From the NCBI GenBank assembly GCA_963739515.1, contig CAVUAO010000002.1, forward strand, positions 248,001-312,000: DNA of 64,000 nt, in the 5' to 3' direction. The position numbers and the translations under genes were made by a program. Numbering within the stretch: position 1 is the stretch's first letter; each line of letters starts with the position of its first letter. Of the stretch, positions 1-8,193 are shown piece by piece. The notes under the pieces were generated by a model, which saw only the letters and a program-made list of their open reading frames with translations, did not search any database and was not told the DNA's origin. Origin of the DNA: JBFYTX01 sp963739515 (GTDB taxonomy: Bacteria; Chloroflexota; Dehalococcoidia; Dehalococcoidales; RBG-16-60-22).

Positions 1-1320
1 TACGGGCTGGCCGTCGACATCGGCACGACGACGGTGGCCGGCTATCTCTGCGACCTCGCTACCGGCGAGGTTTTGGCTACCGATGCCATGATGAACCCGC
101 AGGTCGCCTATGGCGAGGACCTGATGTCTCGCATCAGCTATGCCGTCAAGGGTAAAGGAGGCTTGAAACAGCTTCATCAGTCCATCATTAAGGGGCTTAA
201 CCAGATTGCCGGGGATGCCGCTAAAAAAGCCGGCGTCAAGCGCTCGGGAATTATCGATATGGCGGTGGTCGGCAATACCTGCATGCACCACCTGTTTCTT
301 AACATTGACCCCCGCTACCTGGGCAAAACGCCTTTCCCCCCCGCCATCCACCATTCGGTGGACGTTAAAGCGCGCGACCTCGCCCTCAGGATAGCCCCGG
401 GGGCTTATGTCCACGTCCTGCCTAACGAGGCCGGGTTTGTCGGGGCGGATAACGTCGGCGTCCTCATCGCCGAGGAGCCTTACAAGCAGGACGGGATGCT
501 CCTGATTATCGATATCGGCACCAATGGCGAACTGCTGCTGGGCAACCGGAAGAAACTGCTTTCGACATCCTGCGCCACCGGGCCGGCTTTCGAAGGGGCG
601 GAAATCCGGCACGGCATGCGCGCCGCCGCCGGGGCCATCGAAAAGCTCAGGATCGACCCGGCGACCAAAGAGGTGAGGTTTAAAGTCATCGGCAGCGAAA
701 GCTGGAACACCGAGGCTAAAAATATCGGCGCGCGGGGTATTTGCGGCTCAGGGATATTCGATGTCGCGGCGCAGATGTTCGTGACCGGCGTTATCGATAA
801 AAGCGGGCGTTTTAATAAGGGAATAAAATCACCGCGGTCCCGCGTCGTCAACGGCGAGCCGGAGTTCGTCATCGCCTGGGCGAAGGAAACGGCCATCGAC
901 CACGATATCGTCATCTGCCAGAAAGACATCCGGGCGATACAGCTTGCCAAGGCCGCCATGTATTCCGGCGCCCGGCTCATGATGGACCGCCTGGGAGTTA
1001 TGAAAATTGATAAAGTCATCCTGGCCGGGGCTTTCGGCAGCTATATTGATAAGGAGTCGGCGGCGGTCATCGGGCTCTTCCCGGACTGTCCCCAGAAAAA
1101 CGTCTACGCGGTCGGCAACGCCGCCGGGGACGGCGCACGTATCGCGTTGCTCAATATTGATAAAAGGCAAGAGGCGGATGTCATGGCCCGGCGGGTAGAA
1201 TACGTGGAGCTGACCGTCGAGCCCAATTTCAACAGGACTTTTACGCAATCGCTGATATTCCCGCATCAGGTAGATAAATTCCCCCATCTGAAACATCTCC
1301 TGCCTGCCGGAAAGATGTGA
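1..1320 (+). CDS. ASKHA-domain (DUF4445) ATPase, 5' partial
   Basis: The frame is open from base 1, so the start lies upstream of the window; 439 residues are visible. They open with AVDIGTTT, the phosphate-1 loop of the ASKHA (actin/sugar kinase/Hsp70) fold, and contain a second DIGTNGELLLG loop near residue 169 and an adenosine-type AGAFGSYID motif near residue 345. This matches the C-terminal part of the RACo/RamA family, ATP-dependent enzymes that reductively reactivate corrinoid (cobalamin) proteins. In those proteins an N-terminal 2Fe-2S ferredoxin domain precedes the ASKHA part; it would lie off the window. Ends with TGA. The family assignment is firm; the corrinoid partner cannot be seen here. 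Confidence 0.85.
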   Translation, partial: YGLAVDIGTTTVAGYLCDLATGEVLATDAMMNPQVAYGEDLMSRISYAVKGKGGLKQLHQSIIKGLNQIAGDAAKKAGVKRSGIIDMAVVGNTCMHHLFLNIDPRYLGKTPFPPAIHHSVDVKARDLALRIAPGAYVHVLPNEAGFVGADNVGVLIAEEPYKQDGMLLIIDIGTNGELLLGNRKKLLSTSCATGPAFEGAEIRHGMRAAAGAIEKLRIDPATKEVRFKVIGSESWNTEAKNIGARGICGSGIFDVAAQMFVTGVIDKSGRFNKGIKSPRSRVVNGEPEFVIAWAKETAIDHDIVICQKDIRAIQLAKAAMYSGARLMMDRLGVMKIDKVILAGAFGSYIDKESAAVIGLFPDCPQKNVYAVGNAAGDGARIALLNIDKRQEADVMARRVEYVELTVEPNFNRTFTQSLIFPHQVDKFPHLKHLLPAGKM

Positions 1321-1373
1321 TAATAGTCATTTCCATCCGGCTGTGGTGCCTGTAAGATAAACATATAAACAGC

Positions 1374-2351
1374 ATGAGCTACTCGATTATCGAAGACACC
1401 CTGGAGGGTCTGAAATCCTACCGGACCGGTTCCCCGCCAAAGCTTAAATGGCCTTCCGTGTTCGTTTTACCAGAATGGCTGCAGGTCTGGTGGCAGGTGT
1501 TCGGGGCAGGGAACAAAATGCGGCTACGCGTGGTCCGGGAGGGAGATAAAGCCATTGGCGTTGCGCCGTTAATGGTCAAGGACGACGTGGCGTTGCTTAT
1601 CGGCGATACGGACGTTTGCGATTACGTTGATTTTATCGTGACTCCCGGGTTGGAAAAGGAGTTCTTCAACGTCGTTCTGGACGACCTCAAGAAAGCGGGC
1701 ATCCGCCGCCTCGACTTAAAGCACGTGCGTCCGGATTCAGCCGTAGTCACCGCCTTGGCGCCGCTCGCGCAGAGTCGGGGATTTAAAGTGGCGACGGTGA
1801 AGGATAATGTTTCCCTGGAAATGGACTTGCCCCCGTCATTTGACGACTATATGGCAGGTTTGGATACCAAGCAGCGCCACGAGGTCCGGCGTAAGCTGAG
1901 GAGGCTAAACGAAGAAGGCACGATAGACTACCGCTTCGTTAATGAAGGACCGGAACTTTCCTCAATAATGGATACTTTCTTTAAAATGTTCGTCGAGAGC
2001 CGGCAGGACAAAGCCAGCTTCATGACCGAAAAAATGGGGTCGTTTTTCCGGTTGCTGGCGGACGCTATGGCACGGGCGGGACTGTTAAGACTCGGTGTAC
2101 TGGCGCTGGACGGGAAACCCCTTGCCGAAATCATGTGCTTCGATTATCAAGGCTGTATGTATCTCTATAACAGCGGCTATGACCCCCGGTATGTTTCGTT
2201 GAGCGCCGGCCTGCTCAGCAAAGTCCTGGCGATTAAAGACAGTATCGAAAAAGGCAGGAAAAAGTTCGATTTCCTCAAAGGGGAGGAAACGTATAAACAC
2301 CACCTGGGCGGGCGCGAAGTGCCTTTGTTCAGGTGCACGATAACGATATAA
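1374..2351 (+). CDS. GNAT-fold acyltransferase, FemAB/BioF2-like
   Basis: This 325-residue protein resembles the Acetyltransf_6 (BioF2/CelD-like) group of double-GNAT proteins. The GLDTKQRHEVRRKLRRL stretch near residue 162 and the C-terminal FDFLKGEETYKHHLG segment are typical of that group, whose members transfer acyl or aminoacyl groups onto envelope or polysaccharide substrates. No signal peptide is visible, so it is cytoplasmic. It is followed at once by a glycosyltransferase and then a PIG-L deacetylase on the same strand, which points to sugar-conjugate synthesis. No convincing Shine-Dalgarno precedes the ATG. The substrate is unknown. Confidence 0.7.
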   Translation: MSYSIIEDTLEGLKSYRTGSPPKLKWPSVFVLPEWLQVWWQVFGAGNKMRLRVVREGDKAIGVAPLMVKDDVALLIGDTDVCDYVDFIVTPGLEKEFFNVVLDDLKKAGIRRLDLKHVRPDSAVVTALAPLAQSRGFKVATVKDNVSLEMDLPPSFDDYMAGLDTKQRHEVRRKLRRLNEEGTIDYRFVNEGPELSSIMDTFFKMFVESRQDKASFMTEKMGSFFRLLADAMARAGLLRLGVLALDGKPLAEIMCFDYQGCMYLYNSGYDPRYVSLSAGLLSKVLAIKDSIEKGRKKFDFLKGEETYKHHLGGREVPLFRCTITI

Positions 2352-2352
2352 T
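2325..2352 (+). promoter_or_regulatory. Promoter candidate for the GT4 gene, leaderless layout
   Basis: TTGTTC at 2325-2330, a 16-base spacer and TATAAT at 2347-2352. Eight bases separate the -10 from the ATG at 2361 and no Shine-Dalgarno is present. A second TATAAT at 2357-2362 would instead serve an internal ATG at 2385, so the start is not settled. Confidence 0.45.
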
Positions 2353-2360
2353 GCGATATA

Positions 2361-3614
2361 ATGGAAGTAGGGAAATATCCGTCTATGGAACATCATAATC
2401 TTAAGATCGCCATGTTAAGCGCCCACAGCTGCCCGGTGGGCGACCTGGGCGCCAGGGATACCGGCGGCATGAGCGTTTATATCCGGGAGCTGGCGCGGGA
2501 GCTGGGCCAACAGGGCCATACCGTGGATATCTTTACCCGCGTGCACGACCCCAACGACCCGCGCATGGAAGAGCTGGCGGAGGGTGTCCGACTTATCCAC
2601 CTGAGGGCGGGTAAAGAAGCCAAGATTCAAAAAATGGACGTCTATTTCTCCCTGCCCGAATTTACCTTCAACCTCGAGAAATTCTGGGAAGATAACGGCC
2701 TGAGCTATGATGTCGTCTTCAGTCACTATTGGATGTCTGCCCTCGTGGGTAAATACCTGCAAGAGAAACGCCGGGTGCCCTATATCACCATGTACCATAC
2801 CCTCGGGGCGATTAAAAACGATATCGGCATCGGGGAAAATGAGCCGGAACTCCGCATCGTCTCGGAAAGGGAAACGATGCTGGACTGCCGTCGGGTTATC
2901 GTGGCAACGGAGAAAGAAAAACGGGACCTGGCACGGTGTTATGGCGTTCCCGGGGAGAAAATCGGCGTGGTGCCCTGCGGCGTTAACATGGGGTTGTTCC
3001 GTCCCGTGGATAAAAAAGATGCCAGGCAAAAGCTGGGGCTGACCGACGAGAAAATCATCCTGTTTGTGGGCAGGATCGACCCGCTGAAAGGCATCGACCG
3101 GCTCATCCAGACCTTGCCCCTGTTAAAAAACGACGGCAATCTCAAGCTGATAATCGTCGGCGGGGACGAGAACAGTCGATCAGCGGTGGCAGAGTTGCAA
3201 AAGCTGGCCGCCGGGCTGGATGTGCAGGAATGGGTCCGTTTCCAGGGCATGGTGAAGCAGGAGCAGCTCCCGTATTACTATAGCGCCGCTGATGTTTGTG
3301 TCGTGCCGTCTTATTACGAAAGTTTCGGCCTGGTGGCGCTGGAATCGCTGGCCTGCGGGACGCCCGTGGTGGCGGCTGACGTCGGCGACCTGAAGAACAT
3401 CATCAGGCAGGGCGAAACGGGATACGTGACATCGGACAACTCGCCCGAAAATCTTACGGCCGGCATTTCTTCAGTGTTATCTATGCCAGGCGACGAGGAG
3501 TCGGCGCTGTCTATCCGGGCTTCGGTGACCCGGTTCGACTGGTCGCAAATCGCGGAAAAAATCGCCGGAGAGATGCGGGCGACGCTGGGGAATAAGATAG
3601 CGACGATAGCCTGA
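2361..3614 (+). CDS. Glycosyltransferase family 4, MshA-like
   Basis: A 417-residue GT-B glycosyltransferase. The N-terminal domain has AMLSAHSCP followed by a GGMSVYIRELAREL helix, and HYWMSALVGKYL plus YHTLGAIKND, features of the MshA/sucrose-phosphate-synthase branch of GT4. The C-terminal domain has FVGRIDPLKGIDRLI and the E-x7-E nucleotide-sugar motif in YYESFGLVALESLACG. It should transfer a sugar from a nucleotide donor in the cytoplasm; MshA itself makes the mycothiol precursor from UDP-GlcNAc and inositol phosphate. The neighbouring PIG-L deacetylase would be the MshB or BshB counterpart. The start is either 2361 (leaderless layout) or 2385. Confidence 0.85.
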   Translation: MEVGKYPSMEHHNLKIAMLSAHSCPVGDLGARDTGGMSVYIRELARELGQQGHTVDIFTRVHDPNDPRMEELAEGVRLIHLRAGKEAKIQKMDVYFSLPEFTFNLEKFWEDNGLSYDVVFSHYWMSALVGKYLQEKRRVPYITMYHTLGAIKNDIGIGENEPELRIVSERETMLDCRRVIVATEKEKRDLARCYGVPGEKIGVVPCGVNMGLFRPVDKKDARQKLGLTDEKIILFVGRIDPLKGIDRLIQTLPLLKNDGNLKLIIVGGDENSRSAVAELQKLAAGLDVQEWVRFQGMVKQEQLPYYYSAADVCVVPSYYESFGLVALESLACGTPVVAADVGDLKNIIRQGETGYVTSDNSPENLTAGISSVLSMPGDEESALSIRASVTRFDWSQIAEKIAGEMRATLGNKIATIA

Positions 3615-3668
3615 AATTTTTCTCACGCCATTAGTCTTATATAAATCATCACACCTGACACCCTGATT

Positions 3669-3783
3669 AAGGGGGCGTTTAAGAGGGGTCACGACCCCTC
3701 TTTCATTTATTCTCCCTCTCAAACAAAATTTGCCTGGAGCAAGAAGATATTACTGTTTGAGAGGGGGAAAAAGGGGGTGAGTG
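3669..3783 (+). repeat. Double-hairpin intergenic element, copy A
   Basis: The element begins GGGCGTTTAAGAGGGG and forms a first hairpin at 3681-3702 with 8+ bp GC-rich arms around a TCACGA centre. A second hairpin has perfect 12-base arms at 3714-3725 (CCCTCTCAAACA) and 3754-3765, and the element ends GGGGGAAAAAGGGGGTGAG. The same architecture recurs in copies B, C, E and F. The first hairpin could also terminate transcription from the GT4 gene. Confidence 0.75.
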
Positions 3784-3906
3784 TAAAGGAGCAATACTGA
3801 AACAAAATATAAGCAAATAGAACCATGAATATTCATAATTGTGTCATTCATGGAGAATGTTATAAAATATATCTGTCCACATTTTTTTCAAGGAGTCCAG
3901 CGATTT

Positions 3907-4596
3907 ATGAATGACGAGTATTATTTGATGGTTATTTCGCCCCACCCGGACGATTGTGAGTTCGGCGTGGCGGGGACGGCCGCCCGGCTGGCGAAGGAAG
4001 GCAAGCAGGTCGTTTACGTCATCTGCACCAACGGAAACAAGGGCACCAATGATAGGAGTCTGACCCCGGATAAGCTGGCTAAAATCCGGGAAAAGGAACA
4101 GCTGGCCGCTGCTAAGGTCCTCGGCGTGAAAAAGACGGTTTTCCTCAGGTACCCGGACCAGGGACTCGAAGACTGCCATGAGTTCCGCCGGGACCTCGTG
4201 CGGGAGATCAGGCGCTACAAGCCCTTCGCCGTGGCCACGTCCGACCCTTATCGTAAATATATGTGGCACCGCGACCACCGTATGGCCGGCATCGTCGCGG
4301 CGGACGCCGTCTTTCCCTATTCACGCGACCATCTCGCCTATCCGGAACTGCTCGAAGAGGGTCTGGAGCCCCACAAGGTGCGGGAGATGTGGTTCTGGGG
4401 CTCGGAAGACCCCAACTACCGACTGGATATCACGGATTACTTCGAAACCAAGCTGGCCGCGCTGGCCTGCCATAAAAGCCAGTTTGAAGTTTCGGACGAG
4501 ATGCGGGCGCGCATGAAAGAGTTCGCCAGGATGAACGCCAAGGGGGAAAAATTCGACCTGGCTGAGGCTTTTCACCGCGTCGAGATGCGGTATTAA
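3907..4596 (+). CDS. PIG-L (LmbE) family deacetylase
   Basis: This 229-residue protein has the zinc-binding SPHPDDCEFGVAG motif at residues 12-24 and a second metal-ligand segment, WHRDHRMAG, near residue 120, as in MshB/BshB/LmbE N-acetylglucosaminyl deacetylases. These enzymes remove the acetyl group from GlcNAc conjugates. I chose the ATG at 3907 because AAGGAG lies 11 bases upstream (3890-3895); a GTG at 3841 would add 22 poorly fitting residues. It lies downstream of the MshA-like glycosyltransferase, separated by repeat copy A. Its last codons overlap the convergent MBL gene by 4 bases. Confidence 0.85.
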   Translation: MNDEYYLMVISPHPDDCEFGVAGTAARLAKEGKQVVYVICTNGNKGTNDRSLTPDKLAKIREKEQLAAAKVLGVKKTVFLRYPDQGLEDCHEFRRDLVREIRRYKPFAVATSDPYRKYMWHRDHRMAGIVAADAVFPYSRDHLAYPELLEEGLEPHKVREMWFWGSEDPNYRLDITDYFETKLAALACHKSQFEVSDEMRARMKEFARMNAKGEKFDLAEAFHRVEMRY

Positions 4597-5234
4597 GAAG
4601 ACAGCCAGAGGACGTCCCCGTAGAGGTCGGGCGGGTGGGGGCGGGAAGTGAAGACGCCATGTTCGGCACGGGCTCGCTTCACGGTCGTGCCATCCCCGTG
4701 TCCGGGTAAAATTACGGTATTATCGGGCAACGTTAATATTTTGCCCTTAATGGATGCCAGTATCTGCCGGAAATCCTCTGGCGATTCCGTCCGGCCGGGC
4801 CCGCCGGGGAAGATGGTGTCTCCCGCGAAAAGATATTTCCCGACTTTGAAACATAAGCTGCCCGGCGTATGCCCCGGTGTATACAGCACTTCTACCCTGA
4901 GGTTCCCCAGCGAAATCTTGTCGCCGTCTTTTAGCATTATTTCCGGGGGCGTTTTGAGTTGATAGGAGCTGGCTTCATGCGTCGCCAGCGGCGCTTTAAG
5001 TCGTGAGCGTAACGAGACCATGATGCCGGTATGGTCGTAGTGGTCGTGCGTCAGTAAAATGTATTCCGGTTGCGTCCCTTCAAGTGCATCGATGATTTCC
5101 GAAGCCCGCGCCGGGGCATCCACCACCAGACTTTTTCCCGTCATCCGGCAGACGACGGTATACGCATTAGTCTCGTATGGCCCTAGGGTCAGCTTTTCGA
5201 TGTGGATTTTCCTATCATTGACGATGGCAGTCAT
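4593..5234 (-). CDS. Metallo-beta-lactamase-fold hydrolase (glyoxalase II-like)
   Basis: A 213-residue MBL-fold protein with the HxHxDH metal motif in LLTHDHYDHTG (residues 59-69), the downstream metal ligands in YTPGHTPG and FAGDTIF, and LPGHGDG near the C-terminus. This is the layout of glyoxalase II-like thioester hydrolases; the substrate is unknown. It is distantly paralogous to the gene at 19912-20526. The ATG is 7 bases from a TATACT box with no Shine-Dalgarno, so translation may start on a leaderless transcript. Confidence 0.85.
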   Translation of the reverse strand: MTAIVNDRKIHIEKLTLGPYETNAYTVVCRMTGKSLVVDAPARASEIIDALEGTQPEYILLTHDHYDHTGIMVSLRSRLKAPLATHEASSYQLKTPPEIMLKDGDKISLGNLRVEVLYTPGHTPGSLCFKVGKYLFAGDTIFPGGPGRTESPEDFRQILASIKGKILTLPDNTVILPGHGDGTTVKRARAEHGVFTSRPHPPDLYGDVLWLSS

Positions 5235-5247
5235 ACGTATTAGTATA
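5218..5247. promoter_or_regulatory. Divergent promoter pair with interleaved -10 boxes
   Basis: Plus strand: TTGACG (5218-5223), 17 bases, TAGTAT (5241-5246), for the membrane protein at 5261. Minus strand: extended -10 TGCTATACT with the box at 5247-5242, 7 bases before the ATG at 5234. The two -10 boxes share bases 5242-5246, so polymerase could load in only one direction at a time. The minus-strand -35 is weak. Confidence 0.5.
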
Positions 5248-5260
5248 GCACTGACGGACG

Positions 5261-5866
5261 ATGAGAGAAAAACTGGCTAGGCTGATTACCAACGTACTCA
5301 ACCCTTTTCTGGTGAGCTTTATCGTCATCGTCCTGCTGGCGTTTAAGGGCACGGCCAGCGCCGCCGCCGTAAAATGGGCGTCGATTTCGCTGGCTCTCAG
5401 CGTGCTGCCGATGCTGGTGGTGGTCATCTATCTGGTGCGGCGGAAAAAGCTGGACGCCGTTTTCGAGAACCCGCGCCGTCAGAGGACCTCGATTTACCTG
5501 CTGGCAGTTGCCCTGGGGGCCTTAGGTTATTGGTTACTCTGGTATTTGCAGGCGCCGGACGAACTGGTAGCGACCTTCGCGGCAGGCCTGGCGGCGATAT
5601 GTGTTTTCACGGTGATAAACCTTTTCTGGAAGATAAGCGTACATACGGCTTTTCTCGCCGGGGCGATAACGATATTTATCTTAGTGTATGGAATATTAGC
5701 CGCTTGGGCGGTATTGCTGCTGCCGCCGGTAGTCTGGGCGAGAATCGAGCTCAAGCAGCACAATTTGTTGCAGGCAGTGGTAGGGACGATAATAGTGGCG
5801 ATTATCGTAGCGGGGTTTTTTTGGGCGTATCACTTAATTGGGGGAATTCAGGGAGCTATCGAATAA
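5261..5866 (+). CDS. Multi-pass membrane protein, PAP2-like remnant motifs
   Basis: A 201-residue very hydrophobic protein with about six membrane segments (near residues 12-30, 34-58, 78-95, 100-122, 130-155 and 170-190). The segment WKISVHTAFLAGA resembles the Ser-His motif of the PAP2 phosphatase superfamily, but I cannot find the full set of PAP2 motifs, so enzymatic activity is uncertain. It is divergently transcribed from the MBL hydrolase, and its stop is 4 bases from the end of the convergent ftsK. Confidence 0.6.
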   Translation: MREKLARLITNVLNPFLVSFIVIVLLAFKGTASAAAVKWASISLALSVLPMLVVVIYLVRRKKLDAVFENPRRQRTSIYLLAVALGALGYWLLWYLQAPDELVATFAAGLAAICVFTVINLFWKISVHTAFLAGAITIFILVYGILAAWAVLLLPPVVWARIELKQHNLLQAVVGTIIVAIIVAGFFWAYHLIGGIQGAIE

Positions 5867-5870
5867 ACCC

Positions 5871-8192
5871 CTAAATAATGTCTTCCTCCCCGGGGTCCTC
5901 CTCTTTTACCGGCTGTACCTGCTGTTGTAGGACGGCGTCCAGTTGGTCTTTGAGCCGCGCCGCGCGCGGGTAGCCGATGTGCAGCTTCCTCTGTAAAAAC
6001 GAGGTGGAAACGTCGCTGTACTGTTTTGCCAGCTCTTTGGCCTGCTCTAAAAGGGGGTCGCGGGGAAATCCGCCTATCTGGCCGGACGGCGCGGTGGCCA
6101 CCAGCGTCTCCATCCTCAGCTTGTCGGACTCCTCTTTCTGCTGGCTCCCCCAGAAGTAGACCAGCCTGTCTATTTCCGTATCCGAGAGGAAACAGCCCTG
6201 CAGGCGTTTGGGCTTGGCGGCCTCGGTAGGCATATAAAGCATATCGCCGCGGCCTAGCAGCTTCTCCGCGCCGGCGCCGTCGAGGATGGTACGCGAGTCT
6301 ACCTGCGAAGTAACGGCGAAGCTGATGCGCGTGGGGAAGTTGGCTTTGATCAGCCCCGTCACCACGTCCACCGAGGGTCGCTGTGTCGCCACAACCAGGT
6401 GGATGCCGGTGGCGCGGGAAAGTTGTGCCAGGCGGCACAGGCTGGTTTCGACCTCGTCATAGCCGGCCATCATCAAGTCGGCCAGCTCGTCGATAATCAG
6501 CACCAGGTAGGGCAGCTTTTCCGTGCCCTGTTTGCCTTTATTGTATTGCTCGATATGGCGCGCCCCGGAGGCGGCCAGTTTGCGGTAGCGCTGGTCCATC
6601 TCTTCGAGGAGCCAGCGTAAAGAGGCCATGGCTTTGGTGGTATCGACGATGACCGGGGTGGCGAGGTGGGGTATGCTGTTATACTGCGTCAGTTCGACCC
6701 GCTTGGGGTCGATGAGGATAAAGCGGACGTCGTAAGGGGTGTTATACATCAGCAGGCAGCAGATGATGGTGTTCAAGCAGACCGTCTTGCCGCTGCCGGT
6801 GGCCCCGGCGATAAGGAGGTGCGGCATCTTGGTCAGGTCGGCGGCTACCGACTCGCCTCCGGCGCCTTTGCCTAAGGCGAGGGCCATGCGGGTCTTGGCG
6901 ACCAGTTTCTGGAAAGAGCTCGTCTCCACGACGCCCCGCAGGCTGACAAGGTCCGACGTGGTGTTGGGCACCTCCACCCCGACGAAGGTCTTGCCCGGCA
7001 CCGGGGCTTCTATCCTGATGGTGGGTGCCGCTAGGGCCAGGGCCAGGTCGTTGGCCAGGGAGTTGATTCTCTCCACCTTGACCCGGGTCTTGGAAACCTC
7101 CTCCATCCTCACCTCGACGTTGCCGTCGCGGTCTTTTTCCTTGACCTCTTTAAACTTCCTGTCCCAGCCGGGCTCCACGCCGAATTGGGTGACGGTGGGT
7201 CCGGCGTTGATCTGTACTACTTTGGCTTCGACGCCGTAGCTGGCCAGTGTTTCCTCGATGAGGTTGGCCCTCTGAAGATTATCGGCCTGGCTGAACGTTA
7301 CCTCGGGAGACGTGTCCAGTATATCGACGGGCGGCAGGCGCCAGCCGTCGATTTCCACCAAGTCCGCCGCTTGCCCGTACTTTTTCCACACGTCTTCGGC
7401 CACCTGCCGTAAACCCTGTCTGGCCGGAGCAATTTCCGCCGGTTTGTTCGCGGCGGTCTTTAGGGCGGCCGCCTTTTCCGCGAGGTCTTCCAACCGCTGC
7501 CGGGCGCTGGCTAGATCCGGGGATTCTTCCGGCTCGGGCATGATGACGGGCAGGGAGGGCTTTTCTCCGGGTGTCCTGGGCTGCATGATGCGGTGTCCCG
7601 CCTGGGGAACGCCGCGGTTGACCTGTTTGGCGGGGGCCGGCGGCCTCCTTATCGATTCGTATATCCAGACAGCAGCCCTTTTTAATGTATTAAAAGTGGG
7701 ACGCGGCGCCACCAGGACAATGCCGATTACCATCAGGACGAAAATACGCAGGGCGTAAATGAAGTTGTAATTAGGATAATCCACGATGTCCCGTCCGAAG
7801 CTTCCCCCCAGCCCCTTGGGGAACGATTCCCCGCTGGCGCTGAAGGAACCCAGAATTCCCCACACCGCCAGGACGAAGGCGATGCCGCCCAGCCAGCGGT
7901 TCCAGTGATGTACGAAGGTCCCGAGTTGGCGCCTCCAGGCGAGGGTTATCAGCGTAATGACGGCGCCGAGGAGGAAGAGCACGCCCCAGCCGAATATCTT
8001 GCGGAGGTCCTGGAAAAAGTTATACACGCTATCATGGAAAACCGCCAGTAGGGCGATAACGATGATAATCAGGATGAAATTGCGTACCGGCCGGGAGATG
8101 AAGAAGCGGAGAATTCCGCCCCCCGGCGGAGAACGCCCGGCGGGCTTTTCCCGGTTCGGCTTATTATTTTTAGGGGTTTTCTTTCTGGCCAT
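5871..8192 (-). CDS. ftsK: DNA translocase FtsK/SpoIIIE
   Basis: A 773-residue hexameric double-stranded-DNA pump that clears chromosomes from the division septum. The N-terminus has a basic lead followed by four membrane segments (about residues 30-180) and a Pro/Ala-rich linker. The motor domain has the Walker A loop AGATGSGKT near residue 457, a Walker B (YLVLIIDELADLM) and ATQRPSVDVVTG. The C-terminal gamma winged helix (about 700-765) contains SFLQRKLHIGYPRAARL, the DNA-orienting domain. The length matches short SpoIIIE-type proteins. It begins 1 base after the rnj stop codon, so the two are translationally coupled. Confidence 0.95.
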   Translation of the reverse strand: MARKKTPKNNKPNREKPAGRSPPGGGILRFFISRPVRNFILIIIVIALLAVFHDSVYNFFQDLRKIFGWGVLFLLGAVITLITLAWRRQLGTFVHHWNRWLGGIAFVLAVWGILGSFSASGESFPKGLGGSFGRDIVDYPNYNFIYALRIFVLMVIGIVLVAPRPTFNTLKRAAVWIYESIRRPPAPAKQVNRGVPQAGHRIMQPRTPGEKPSLPVIMPEPEESPDLASARQRLEDLAEKAAALKTAANKPAEIAPARQGLRQVAEDVWKKYGQAADLVEIDGWRLPPVDILDTSPEVTFSQADNLQRANLIEETLASYGVEAKVVQINAGPTVTQFGVEPGWDRKFKEVKEKDRDGNVEVRMEEVSKTRVKVERINSLANDLALALAAPTIRIEAPVPGKTFVGVEVPNTTSDLVSLRGVVETSSFQKLVAKTRMALALGKGAGGESVAADLTKMPHLLIAGATGSGKTVCLNTIICCLLMYNTPYDVRFILIDPKRVELTQYNSIPHLATPVIVDTTKAMASLRWLLEEMDQRYRKLAASGARHIEQYNKGKQGTEKLPYLVLIIDELADLMMAGYDEVETSLCRLAQLSRATGIHLVVATQRPSVDVVTGLIKANFPTRISFAVTSQVDSRTILDGAGAEKLLGRGDMLYMPTEAAKPKRLQGCFLSDTEIDRLVYFWGSQQKEESDKLRMETLVATAPSGQIGGFPRDPLLEQAKELAKQYSDVSTSFLQRKLHIGYPRAARLKDQLDAVLQQQVQPVKEEDPGEEDII

Positions 8193-8193
8193 A

